Notes: generated by a model not told the origin, from the letters alone. Counted from the first letter of the stretch, positions 8,012 to 15,488 are shown. The stretch is 43,051 nt of DNA from Prevotellaceae bacterium UBA2448 (GCA_002342585.1 DDQG01000033.1:1-43051); one strand, 5' to 3'. Program-made: numbers and translations.

Positions 8012-8042
8012 GGGCTTCGCAGTGATGCGAGGCTCTTTTTTT
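8012..8042 (+). terminator. Rho-independent terminator after the hsdS region
   Basis: Stem GGGCTTCGCA / TGCGAGGCTC (10 bp with G-T pairs), loop GTGA, then a run of eight T. It is preceded at 7982-8011 by four copies of a 7-bp unit GACGAAA/GACGAAT. It probably ends transcription of the hsd locus; the rest of 7863-8180 holds the repeat module and the next promoter, with no gene. Confidence 0.8.
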
Positions 8043-8087
8043 ATATTTGCTGCAATGTTGCAGCACGATTTTTTTCTTTTGTAAAGA

Positions 8088-8119
8088 TTTGGTCATATCT
8101 AGTATATGTATTATTTTTG
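8088..8119 (+). promoter_or_regulatory. Bacteroidetes-type promoter for the methyltransferase-Nudix gene
   Basis: TTTG (8088-8091), 20-bp spacer, then TATTTTTG (8112-8119), an exact TAnnTTTG -7 box. It lies 61 bp upstream of the ATG at 8181. Confidence 0.7.
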
Positions 8120-8180
8120 CATTCAAAAGTAATAGAACTCGTTCGTTTGGGTTCTCATTCAGAATTATTCGGATAGCTAT

Positions 8181-9047
8181 ATGAATGATGGATCGTTGAA
8201 TTTAAGAATGATAAAGGCAATTCTGGCATTGCCTGTCTCTGTATGTGTTGTTATACCTTCGATTTTGTTGTATGTATCTGACTGGCATTGGGGCGAGTTT
8301 TGCCTCTGGAGATTCATGATTGGCGTTGTCTGTTTTCTTGCCGGTCTGATTCTGGCAATATGGACTATCAGATTGTTCTCGAAACTGGGTAAGGGGACTC
8401 TTGCTCCATGGGACTCCACAACTCGGCTGATCATCTCAGGTCCTTATGCCTATGTTAGAAATCCTATGATTGCAGGTATAGTCCTGATTTTAACTGGCGA
8501 GGCTTTGATGTTTGCTTCTTTTGCTATCGGCATTTGGATTGTAGTGTTCCTTATTGTCAATATGATTTATTTCCCTTTGTCGGAAGAACCGGGGATGCGC
8601 AAGCGCTTCGGAAGGAGCTATGATACTTATTGCAAGTATGTGCCCCGATACATTCCCCGTCTTACTCCCTGGAAACGAATCGAAGTGGTAGCAGCAATAA
8701 TCTGCAAGGAGGATAGGATATTCGCCACTCAAAGAGGATATGGTGATTTCAAGGACTGGTGGGAGTTTCCGGGAGGTAAGATGGAGCAGGGGGAGACTCC
8801 TGAAGAGGCTCTGAAACGAGAAATAAAAGAAGAACTCTCAACGGACATTAGTGTGGATAAGTTCCTCTGTACAGTAGAATATGATTATCCTCAGTTTCAC
8901 CTTACAATGCATTGTTATCTGTGTTCATTATTGACAGAGGCTTTGCATCTGAACGAACATGAAGCTGCCAAATGGCTCGCAAAGGACGAGCTGAACAGCG
9001 TAAATTGGCTTCCTGCAGACATAGAGGTGATAGAGAAGATAGGATAA
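8181..9047 (+). CDS. Fusion of an isoprenylcysteine-methyltransferase-like membrane domain and a Nudix hydrolase
   Basis: 288 aa in two parts. Residues 1-164 form a membrane domain with about four hydrophobic segments (12-30, 43-62, 95-113, 117-130) and the ICMT/PEMT-type signature GPYAYVRNPMI (87-97), followed by EEPGMRKRFGRSYDTYCKYV (135-154), the conserved C-terminal SAM-binding region. Residues 165-288 form a MutT-like Nudix domain, beginning RIEVVAAIICKEDRIFATQR; the Nudix box (199-221) reads G-x5-E-x7-REI-x-EE, with Ser220 at the usual Gly. The Nudix part most resembles 8-oxo-dGTP/NTP diphosphatases of the MutT type. The junction is seamless (PRLTPWKRIEVV), with no linker. The gene stands alone between two direct repeats, behind its own promoter. 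Substrates of both halves are unknown. Confidence 0.85.
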   Translation: MNDGSLNLRMIKAILALPVSVCVVIPSILLYVSDWHWGEFCLWRFMIGVVCFLAGLILAIWTIRLFSKLGKGTLAPWDSTTRLIISGPYAYVRNPMIAGIVLILTGEALMFASFAIGIWIVVFLIVNMIYFPLSEEPGMRKRFGRSYDTYCKYVPRYIPRLTPWKRIEVVAAIICKEDRIFATQRGYGDFKDWWEFPGGKMEQGETPEEALKREIKEELSTDISVDKFLCTVEYDYPQFHLTMHCYLCSLLTEALHLNEHEAAKWLAKDELNSVNWLPADIEVIEKIG

Positions 9048-9056
9048 TATTAGTCG

Positions 9057-9208
9057 TGCCACAGGGACAGGTAAGTGATGTATGAAGTCTGATGGATGAT
9101 GTAAGAAATAGATAACAGATAATAGATAATAGTTGAAACGAAAGACCAGTATAGTCTTAACTCCTTGACTTCACTAACTTCTTAACTCCTAAATAAAAAG
9201 AGCTGACT
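9057..9208 (+). repeat. Composite dispersed repeat, copy 2
   Basis: Second copy of the 18-bp and 63-bp modules (9057-9074, 9146-9208). The filler between them consists of AGATAATAG-type repeats. It ends 4 bp before the stop codon of the convergent SGNH hydrolase gene. The pair of copies brackets the methyltransferase-Nudix gene in direct orientation. Confidence 0.85.
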
Positions 9209-9212
9209 TAAA

Positions 9213-10013
9213 TCAGAATGTGCAGGGGAGGGCGAGAAGCTGGTACATGAGGGTGCGAGCAAGACGCTGATGACCTGTGTCGTTGGGATGGAGACGGTCG
9301 GTAGCTGCATCGTTGAAGTACTGGGCATGCTCGTCGTGGAGAGGGTAGAGTCCGCTGGTGGCTGACCAGTCGAGGACAGGAACTGCCCAGATGTTTGCTG
9401 CTTCTTTCACTACTTGGATGTAGTCACTGATGAAGAGTCCGATTTTGTTGGCATATTGCTCGGTAGGTTGCCAGTTGTTTTCGTTAGGATAGAATCCGGC
9501 ACGATGGATAGGGGTGAGAAGCACTATCTGTTTTGCGGGATAGAGCCGTTTGAGTTTGTCGAGGGCAATGTTGATACGACCACGAAATGTGTCTTTGTTC
9601 ATGTCGGGAAGGCGCTGAAGACGCTTTTGTAGGTGTTTGGGTTCGCCGCGGGCTGCTTCAACCATTTGTTCCGATTCCTGATACCATTGACCGAGGGGTA
9701 CGTTGTTGTTGAAGTCGTTGGTTCCCATGAAGATGATGATGGCATCGAGGGAGTCGGCATGTTCCTGCCAGCATTTGTCGGTCTGACGCGGTATGTCGTT
9801 CCATTGTCGTCCGCTCACTCCATAGACATAGGGGCTGATTTGCAGCCATTCTTGCAGATAGTACCAATATTTATGTGCGGCTGCTTTGTTGCGAGGGTCG
9901 GTGATGGAGTCGCCAAAGTATGCTACGCGTTTTCCATGCCAAGGATGTTGAATCATCTGTTGGGCACTGGCTGTGAGAGGAAGGAGAAAAAGGATAAATA
10001 ATGCATATTTCAT
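9213..10013 (-). CDS. Secreted SGNH/GDSL-family hydrolase
   Basis: 266 aa from the ATG at 10013, chosen because it opens a clean signal peptide (MKYALFILFLLPLTASA, then QQ); an in-frame ATG at 10061 would put 16 poorly hydrophobic residues in front. Block I GDSITD carries the catalytic Ser, block III MGTNDF the oxyanion Asn, and block V DRLHPND the Asp/His pair. The family hydrolyses esters, often acetyl groups on polysaccharides; the exact substrate cannot be read. The product is probably periplasmic or exported. The gene is monocistronic, with its own promoter and convergent with the preceding plus-strand gene. Confidence 0.85.
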   Translation of the reverse strand: MKYALFILFLLPLTASAQQMIQHPWHGKRVAYFGDSITDPRNKAAAHKYWYYLQEWLQISPYVYGVSGRQWNDIPRQTDKCWQEHADSLDAIIIFMGTNDFNNNVPLGQWYQESEQMVEAARGEPKHLQKRLQRLPDMNKDTFRGRINIALDKLKRLYPAKQIVLLTPIHRAGFYPNENNWQPTEQYANKIGLFISDYIQVVKEAANIWAVPVLDWSATSGLYPLHDEHAQYFNDAATDRLHPNDTGHQRLARTLMYQLLALPCTF

Positions 10014-10094
10014 AATGCATATTGCATAATTTTTAGCGAAAGACAAAGGTGAAATGCGCATAATGAATGGTTAGAGATTAATGGTTAGTGGGAA

Positions 10095-10126
10095 CAAAGT
10101 TATGATAATGAGTTGGATTTTTTAAA
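10095..10126 (-). promoter_or_regulatory. Promoter for the SGNH hydrolase gene
   Basis: On the minus strand: -7 box TAACTTTG (10095-10102) and TTTA at 10123-10126 as a weak -33 element, 20 bp apart. The leader to ATG 10013 is about 75 nt. Confidence 0.55.
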
Positions 10127-10165
10127 GTTTTTTAGAAAAATTATACATTTATGTGGTTTTTTATC

Positions 10166-10173
10166 TAACTTTG
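10166..10173 (+). promoter_or_regulatory. -7 box for the DUF4348-murB operon
   Basis: TAACTTTG, an exact TAnnTTTG, 22 bp before ATG 10196. No convincing -33 element is seen at the usual distance. Confidence 0.55.
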
Positions 10174-10195
10174 CCGCGTTTTTATAGAATAAGAG

Positions 10196-11053
10196 ATGTT
10201 TAGGTTTTCTATTCATTGTTTTGCAGTATCGGTAGTTGTGCTGTTTTTCGCTGTCGGATTGCTGTCGTGCGGTGGCAGGAAGAATATTGTGGATGTGGAT
10301 GAGTTGCACAGACAGGATTCGCTGGAGTCGGCTATGGATACTCTGCAACTCGTTGAAGAGGAGGAGGAACCACCTGTAGCTGTGGACGGTCTCTTCGATG
10401 ATTTTTTTTTTACTTTCGTGACTAATCCGTCGTTTCAGATGCAGAGGATTGAGTTTCCACTGCCTGTGATGGACGGGGATAGTGCCATGATGGTGGTTTC
10501 GGACGACTGGGAGAAGTATAATAAGTTTATCTACCAGGAGCAGTTTTCTGTTATCATCGAGGATGATGATGATGTGTTGGTGAAGAATGATACTAGTGTG
10601 CATCGAGTAGCTGTAGAGGTGATTGATCTGGATGAAGCCGTAGCTAATGTATATACTTTTCGTAAGGAGGAAACTATATGGAAGTTGGCGAATATAGATA
10701 GAAGGGAACTGGAGGATTTGCCTAACGGACTGTTCCTGTCGTTTTTCGTGCATTTTATGAATGACTCTACGTTCCAGCAGAAGTCGATTGACGACCCCCT
10801 GAGGGTGGTTACTGCTGAGGATACGGAGGAAGATGTGATGGTGGAGAAGAAGTATGATGCACAGGACTGGGCAGAACTGAAGCATGACTTTCCGTTGCCG
10901 AAGAAGGAACTCGTGAATATCGACTACGGACAGCCTTCGAACAACAGAAGACATAAGCAGTTGCTGTTGCAGTCGATGACTGATGATTTGTTTATGAAGT
11001 TTAAGTTCCATAAATACCACTCGGAGTGGAAACTCATAGAAATAGAGAATTAA
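10196..11053 (+). CDS. DUF4348 family lipoprotein
   Basis: 285 aa. A signal sequence ends in a lipobox, GLLSC, with Cys at about residue 23; it is followed by a Gly/Gly/Arg-Lys stretch, so the mature protein is lipid-anchored in the envelope. After an acidic linker comes the DUF4348 domain, recognisable by LFDDFFFTFVTNPSFQMQRI near its start. The family is largely confined to Bacteroidetes and has no known biochemical role. murB begins one base after its stop, so the two are likely co-transcribed; this hints at, but does not prove, a cell-envelope function. Confidence 0.8.
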   Translation: MFRFSIHCFAVSVVVLFFAVGLLSCGGRKNIVDVDELHRQDSLESAMDTLQLVEEEEEPPVAVDGLFDDFFFTFVTNPSFQMQRIEFPLPVMDGDSAMMVVSDDWEKYNKFIYQEQFSVIIEDDDDVLVKNDTSVHRVAVEVIDLDEAVANVYTFRKEETIWKLANIDRRELEDLPNGLFLSFFVHFMNDSTFQQKSIDDPLRVVTAEDTEEDVMVEKKYDAQDWAELKHDFPLPKKELVNIDYGQPSNNRRHKQLLLQSMTDDLFMKFKFHKYHSEWKLIEIEN

Positions 11054-11054
11054 G

Positions 11055-12059
11055 ATGAAGATATATAACGACTACTCATTGCTGGAGAAGAATACGTTCG
11101 GAATGGACGTGAAGGCAAGGTGCTTTGTGGAATATGATTCGGTAGAGGAGTTGCAGGAACTGATTCGTGACGGCAAACTGCAGCAGCCGCTTTTGCACAT
11201 AGGACAGGGTAGTAATCTGTTGTTCACAAAGGATTTTGAGGGTATGGTGCTGCATAGTGCCATCAGAGGTGTGGATGTGGTAGGAGAAACGGCTGAGTGG
11301 ACTGACGTGAAGGTTGGTGCTGGTGTGGTATGGGACGATTTTGTGGCAGAGGCTGTGGAACGGGGATGGTACGGAGCTGAGAATCTGTCGCTCATACCAG
11401 GCGAGGTAGGTGCTTCGGCCGTGCAGAATATAGGTGCTTATGGTGTGGAGGTGAAGGATCTGATTGTGGAGGTGGAATGTGTGGATTTGCAGTCGGGAGC
11501 TGTCAGGACGTTTCAGAATGCTGACTGCCAGTATGCGTACAGACAGAGTGTATTCAAACATGAACTGAAGGGCAGATATGCTGTGGCATATGTGACTTAC
11601 AGGTTGCTGAAGGAGGCGAAACTGCATCTGGACTATGGAAATATTCGTAGTGTGTTGGCAGACAAGAAGGATTACACGGCAAAGGATGTGCGCAATGCTA
11701 TTATAGATATAAGGAATCAGAAGTTGCCCGACCCGAAGGTGACGGGTAATGCCGGTTCGTTTTTTATGAATCCTATAGTTTCGCAGGAGAAGTACGAGGC
11801 TTTGCTGAAGGAGTACCCAACGATGCCGCATTACGAGGCTAAGGGTGGGGTGAAGATTCCTGCCGGATGGATGATTGACCAATGCGGACTGAAGGGTTTC
11901 CAGATGGGAAGGGCTGCCGTACACGATAAGCAGGCTCTGGTGCTGGTGAATAAAGGCGGTGCTTCGTCGGAGGAGATTGTTGCTTTGGCTCGAAAGGTGC
12001 AAGAGAAGGTGAAGGAGAAGTTCGGAGTGGATATAAATGCTGAGGTGAATTTCATATGA
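11055..12059 (+). CDS. murB: UDP-N-acetylenolpyruvoylglucosamine reductase
   Basis: Flavoenzyme that reduces UDP-GlcNAc-enolpyruvate to UDP-MurNAc with NADPH, the second committed step of peptidoglycan precursor synthesis in the cytoplasm. The FAD domain shows GQGSNLLF and LIPGEVGASAVQNIGAYGVE. The substrate domain has GNAGSFFMNP, with the catalytic Ser, and a C-terminal DINAEVNFI with the catalytic Glu. At 334 aa with an undivided substrate domain it fits the E. coli-like type I MurB. It follows the DUF4348 gene by 1 bp and overlaps the next gene by 4 bp (ATGA), so translation is probably coupled. Confidence 0.97.
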   Translation: MKIYNDYSLLEKNTFGMDVKARCFVEYDSVEELQELIRDGKLQQPLLHIGQGSNLLFTKDFEGMVLHSAIRGVDVVGETAEWTDVKVGAGVVWDDFVAEAVERGWYGAENLSLIPGEVGASAVQNIGAYGVEVKDLIVEVECVDLQSGAVRTFQNADCQYAYRQSVFKHELKGRYAVAYVTYRLLKEAKLHLDYGNIRSVLADKKDYTAKDVRNAIIDIRNQKLPDPKVTGNAGSFFMNPIVSQEKYEALLKEYPTMPHYEAKGGVKIPAGWMIDQCGLKGFQMGRAAVHDKQALVLVNKGGASSEEIVALARKVQEKVKEKFGVDINAEVNFI

Positions 12060-12820
12060 AAGTAACGATACTGGGTTCGGGAACGTCGTGCGGAGTGCCA
12101 CAGGTTGGTTGCACATGTGCGGTATGTACCTCAACAAATCCGAAGGATAAGCGACTTCGCTGTTCGGCTCTTGTAGAGGTAGATGGAAAACGCATTCTGA
12201 TTGACTGCGGACCGGACTTCCGACAGCAGATGCTGAGCATAGACTTCAAACCTCTCGATGCTGTGCTGGTTACACATGAACACTACGACCATGTGGGAGG
12301 AATTGATGATTTGCGACCATATAGCATTTTCGGAGATGTGAATATATATGCTGAGAAGTTTTGTGCCGATCATCTGATGGAACGCATTCCGTATTGTTTT
12401 ACACCAAAGGATAAGCGCTATCCGGGTGTGCCTGCTCTGAACCTGATAGAGATAGAACCCCATGTGCCCATCGATATAGATGGGGTGGAGGTGATGCCGC
12501 TGAGGGTGATGCACGGACAACTGCCTATCGTGGGTTTCCGCATTAAGAATTTTGCTTATATCACGGATATGAAGACTATTCCGGAGGAGGAATATGAGTA
12601 TCTGAAGGGTGTGGAGGTGATGATTGTGAACGGACTGCGACATAAGGAACACCCTACACATCAGACTATCGAAGAGGCTATCGCCTTTGCTGAACGACTC
12701 GGGGTGAAGGAGATTTACCTGATTCATATGAGTCACCATATTCGTCCACATGTTGTAGAACAGGCTGAACTGCCGGAATGGGTGCATTTGGGATATGATG
12801 GTGTAACGTTTAAAGTTTAA
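12056..12820 (+). CDS. Metallo-beta-lactamase-fold hydrolase, PhnP-like
   Basis: 254 aa. N-terminal GSGTSCGVP, then a cysteine cluster C19, C21, C24 that in PhnP-like proteins binds a structural zinc, then DCGPDF (50-55) and the metal-binding THEHYDH (H74, H76, D78, H79), which holds two catalytic metal ions. The C-terminal IYLIHMSHH supplies further ligands. Family members include cyclic phosphodiesterases; the actual substrate is unknown. The start codon overlaps the murB stop (ATGA). The last codons and the stop (FKV*) are encoded by the start of an AAAGTTTAA repeat tract, so the extreme C-terminus may be evolutionarily labile. Confidence 0.88.
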   Translation: MKVTILGSGTSCGVPQVGCTCAVCTSTNPKDKRLRCSALVEVDGKRILIDCGPDFRQQMLSIDFKPLDAVLVTHEHYDHVGGIDDLRPYSIFGDVNIYAEKFCADHLMERIPYCFTPKDKRYPGVPALNLIEIEPHVPIDIDGVEVMPLRVMHGQLPIVGFRIKNFAYITDMKTIPEEEYEYLKGVEVMIVNGLRHKEHPTHQTIEEAIAFAERLGVKEIYLIHMSHHIRPHVVEQAELPEWVHLGYDGVTFKV

Positions 12821-12920
12821 CGGTTAACGGTTAAGGGTTATTGGTTATTGACTTGTAAAGTTTAACGTTTAAAGTTTAATGGTGATAGTTTTTAGTGAAT
12901 AGATAATAGTTTTTAGCTGT
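12805..12920. repeat. Mosaic of short repeats after the metallo-hydrolase gene
   Basis: Interleaved modules GTTTAAAGTTTAA, CGGTTAACGGTTAAGGGTTA, GTTATTGACTTG and AGATAATAGTTTTTAG. The tract includes the stop codon of the upstream gene. GGTTA modules recur at 10065-10090 and 15374-15420, and AGATAATAG modules at 9114-9133. Confidence 0.75.
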
Positions 12921-12976
12921 TGGTTGTTGAAAATTTATAAATCTGAATTATTTCTTTGTAAATATAGGAATAGAAT

Positions 12977-13022
12977 TTTGTGATATGGTGTAAAGTGTTG
13001 TTTCTTTGCGCCATATTTTTTT
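12977..13022 (+). promoter_or_regulatory. Promoter with overlapping inverted repeat before the B6 operon
   Basis: TTTG (12977-12980), 20-bp spacer, TTTCTTTG (13001-13008) as a near-consensus -7 box. An inverted repeat ATATGGTG (12983-12990) / CGCCATAT (13009-13016) surrounds the -7 box and is followed by seven T. It can be read as an operator or, as RNA, as an intrinsic terminator for the upstream operon; the two readings are not exclusive. Confidence 0.55.
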
Positions 13023-13048
13023 ATCCACTCACTCAATAAGGTACTTAC

Positions 13049-13936
13049 ATGGCTGCCATCAAACCCATTCTGACTATTACCGGTTCGGACTCTACAAGTG
13101 AGTCAGGTATTCAGGCTGATATAAAGACTATATCGGAGCTTGGAGGATATGCTGCGACGGCAATTACGTCGATCACGGTACAGACAACTCTTGGTATTCA
13201 GGAGATTTATGACCTGCCTGCAGAGATTGTGAGGGAACAGATTGAGGCGGTGATGAATGATATGCAGCCTGATGTGGTGAAAGTGGGAATGATCAGAACT
13301 GAGGAGGTGCTCGATGTGGTAGTGGACGAACTGAGACGTTACAAACCCCGACATATCATCTTCGACCCGATTATCAGGTCGAGCCGCGGAGATGCTCTGA
13401 TGACTGACCATATGCTTAATTGTATAGTCGATAAACTGATGCCGCTGGTGACTCAGGTGGTAAGTCTTGACGCAGTAAGGTATCACGGAATGAAGAACAG
13501 ATATGCCAGTGCCCTTGCTGTCTTCCTGAATAATGGGGACGGAACGGACGAGGCAAGGAAGAAGGCAAGGGAGTTTGTGGACAGTCAGACGGTTAGGGAT
13601 AATAACCTGGGAAGCAGGGCAAACGAACTGTATATGGATTTTCTGAATGTGGTAACAGAACATGTTGGGAAGAAGAATGATGTGCAGTTTTATGCTGAAA
13701 AACTGAATGTGAGTACCAGGTATCTGGCTCAGGTAACCCGACGGATAGCTAATAAGTCTCCGAAGATGATTATTGACGGAAAACTGGTAAAGAAGATTGA
13801 ACTGCTGCTGAAGACAACGGACAGGAATGTGCAGGAGATAGCTTACGAATGCGGGTTTTCGTCGCAAGCGCATCTGGCGAATTATTTCAAGAAACTAAGG
13901 GGTGTTTCTCCCACAGGATATAGGAAAAAGTATTAA
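13049..13936 (+). CDS. ThiD-like (HMP/pyridoxal kinase-like) domain fused to an AraC-type DNA-binding domain; likely B6 operon regulator
   Basis: 295 aa. Residues 5-165 match the ribokinase-fold ThiD/PdxK-like family: ILTITGSDS (7-15), GIQADIKTISELGGY (20-34), AITSITVQTT (38-47), VVKVGMI (76-82), HIIFDP (102-107). The domain is shortened: the stretch that in ThiD leads to the ATP site is missing, and the HGTGC anion-hole motif is replaced by YHGMKNRYASA (145-155), so catalysis is unlikely. Residues 211-295 are an AraC HTH pair (YAEKLNVSTRYLAQVTRR; VQEIAYECGFSSQAHLANYF; GVSPTGYR). pdxS begins 20 bp downstream. I infer a sensor that binds a B6 vitamer or related pyrimidine and controls pdxST, analogous in role but not in family to MocR-type PdxR. 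Thiamine-pathway control is the alternative. Confidence 0.8.
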   Translation: MAAIKPILTITGSDSTSESGIQADIKTISELGGYAATAITSITVQTTLGIQEIYDLPAEIVREQIEAVMNDMQPDVVKVGMIRTEEVLDVVVDELRRYKPRHIIFDPIIRSSRGDALMTDHMLNCIVDKLMPLVTQVVSLDAVRYHGMKNRYASALAVFLNNGDGTDEARKKAREFVDSQTVRDNNLGSRANELYMDFLNVVTEHVGKKNDVQFYAEKLNVSTRYLAQVTRRIANKSPKMIIDGKLVKKIELLLKTTDRNVQEIAYECGFSSQAHLANYFKKLRGVSPTGYRKKY

Positions 13937-13956
13937 TTTTTTTAAATGATGTAATT

Positions 13957-14835
13957 ATGAAAATCACAAAACAACAAGAACTGAACAGAAATCTTGCCCA
14001 AATGCTGAAGGGCGGTGTGATTATGGATGTGACAACTCCAGAACAGGCTCGTATCGCCGAGGCTGCCGGAGCATGTGCCGTGATGGCGTTGGAACGTATT
14101 CCTGCTGACATAAGAGCTGCAGGAGGTGTGTCGAGAATGAGTGACCCGAAGATGATTCGCGGCATTCAGGAGGCTGTGAGCATTCCGGTGATGGCTAAGT
14201 GTCGAATAGGACATTTTGCGGAGGCTCAGATTCTGCAAGCTCTTGAGATTGACTATATTGACGAGAGTGAGGTGCTCTCACCTGCTGATAATGTATATCA
14301 TATCGATAAGACTAAGTTTGACGTACCTTTCGTCTGCGGAGCAAAGAACCTGGGCGAGGCTCTTCGCAGAATTGCTGAGGGAGCTACGATGATTCGTACG
14401 AAGGGAGAACCCGGAACGGGCGATGTGGTGCAGGCTGTGACTCACATGCGTATGATGCAAAGCGAGATTCGCAGATTGCAGTCTATGTCGGAAGACGAAC
14501 TCTTCGAGGCTGCCAAGCAGTTGCAGGCTCCATACGAACTGGTGGAGTATGTGCATGATAACGGCAAACTGCCCGTAGTGAATTTTGCTGCTGGTGGCGT
14601 GGCTACTCCTGCCGATGCAGCTCTGATGATGCAACTGGGTGCGGAAGGAGTTTTCGTAGGAAGCGGTATCTTCAAAAGTGGAAATCCGGAACGACGTGCT
14701 CAGGCTATCGTAAAGGCGGTAACTAACTATAAGGATGCAAAACTGCTGGCAGAACTGAGTACTGACCTCGGCGAGGCTATGGTAGGTATAAACGAACAGG
14801 AAATTGCCCTGCTGATGGCAGAAAGGGGAAAGTGA
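13957..14835 (+). CDS. pdxS: Pyridoxal 5'-phosphate synthase, lyase/synthase subunit
   Basis: Forms PLP from ribose 5-phosphate, glyceraldehyde 3-phosphate and ammonia supplied by PdxT (deoxyxylulose-independent route); subunit of a 12+12 cytoplasmic complex. The (beta/alpha)8 protein of 292 aa has all key residues at the positions known from Bacillus PdxS: D24 (IMDVTT), K81 (MAKCRIGHF) and K149 (RTKGEPGTG). Close to full family length, nothing missing. It is the second gene of the regulator-pdxS-pdxT operon, and its stop TGA shares a base with the pdxT ATG. Confidence 0.98.
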   Translation: MKITKQQELNRNLAQMLKGGVIMDVTTPEQARIAEAAGACAVMALERIPADIRAAGGVSRMSDPKMIRGIQEAVSIPVMAKCRIGHFAEAQILQALEIDYIDESEVLSPADNVYHIDKTKFDVPFVCGAKNLGEALRRIAEGATMIRTKGEPGTGDVVQAVTHMRMMQSEIRRLQSMSEDELFEAAKQLQAPYELVEYVHDNGKLPVVNFAAGGVATPADAALMMQLGAEGVFVGSGIFKSGNPERRAQAIVKAVTNYKDAKLLAELSTDLGEAMVGINEQEIALLMAERGK

Positions 14836-15389
14836 TGAGAGTGGCTGTGCTTGCCCTACAAGGGGCATTCGCTGAACATGAACAGATGATGCAACGACTT
14901 GGGGTGGAGACATTCCAAGTGAGACAGAGGAAGGATTGGGACCAACCAAAGGATGGACTAATCATTCCTGGTGGCGAATCAACTACCCAGTCGAAGTTGT
15001 TGCACGACCTGGGACTGTTCGACGTAATCAAGAAAGACATAGAGAACGGACTGCCCGTATTCGGTACTTGTGCAGGACTGATTCTGCTCTCGCCAATGCA
15101 CCTCGGAACGATGGACATAGATGTGTGCCGTAATGCCTATGGCAGACAGTTGGGCAGTTTCTATACCGAAGCTCCAATGAAAGGAGTGGGAGAGAAGGTT
15201 CCGATGACCTTCATACGCGCGCCTTATATAAATAATGTCTTCGGGAAGGATTGTGAAGCTCTTGCTACTGTTGACGGACATATCGTGGCTGCACGACAAG
15301 GAAATCAACTGGTAACAGCTTTTCATCCGGAACTGAACGATGACTTAAGAATACATAAGATGTTCGTGGGGGTAATGGTTAAGGGTTAA
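14835..15389 (+). CDS. pdxT: Pyridoxal 5'-phosphate synthase, glutaminase subunit
   Basis: Class I glutamine amidotransferase that hydrolyses glutamine and channels ammonia to PdxS. 184 aa from ATG 14835, which overlaps the pdxS stop as TGATG; a GTG one codon earlier (14832) is a less likely start. Motifs: VLALQGAF (5-12), IIPGGEST (43-50), the nucleophile C79 in GTCAG, and the His/Glu pair in FHPELNDD. The final codons (MVKG*) are written in the GGTTAA repeat that continues downstream, so the end of the protein was set by that tract. Confidence 0.97.
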   Translation: MRVAVLALQGAFAEHEQMMQRLGVETFQVRQRKDWDQPKDGLIIPGGESTTQSKLLHDLGLFDVIKKDIENGLPVFGTCAGLILLSPMHLGTMDIDVCRNAYGRQLGSFYTEAPMKGVGEKVPMTFIRAPYINNVFGKDCEALATVDGHIVAARQGNQLVTAFHPELNDDLRIHKMFVGVMVKG

Positions 15390-15441
15390 TGGTTAATGGT
15401 TAAGGGTTAGAGGTTATTGACGATAACGAAAACGAAAACTA
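15374..15441. repeat. GGTTAAnGGTTA and AACGAAAACG repeat tract
   Basis: About six GGTTAA/GGTTAG units from the end of pdxT, then GTTATTGAC and GATAACGAAAACGAAAAC. The last module is nearly identical to 4223-4246, upstream of the MORN-like gene. Confidence 0.8.
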
Positions 15442-15456
15442 CCTGAAACTTGTATA

Positions 15457-15485
15457 AAAAAAAGCGGTTGAAAAACCGCTTTTTT
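15457..15485. terminator. Bidirectional terminator between pdxT and kduI
   Basis: AAGCGGTT-GAAA-AACCGCTT with A-tract before and T-tract after. The stem is perfect and symmetrical, so it can end both the pdx operon (plus) and the EIIC-kduI operon (minus). Confidence 0.92.
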
Positions 15486-15488
15486 GTT

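Noticed and set aside
10100..11020. 306-codon minus-strand frame opposite the DUF4348 lipoprotein gene
   Set aside because: The plus-strand frame has a lipobox, a promoter and a family match; the antisense frame has none.
11076..12137. Long open frame on the minus strand opposite murB (353 codons)
   Set aside because: It is antisense to a clearly recognisable murB, has His/Leu/Ser-rich composition typical of antisense shadows and no family features.
12821..12860. GGTTAAGGGTTA tract as a telomere-like sequence
   Set aside because: Degenerate, internal and mixed with other modules; circular chromosomes have no need for it.
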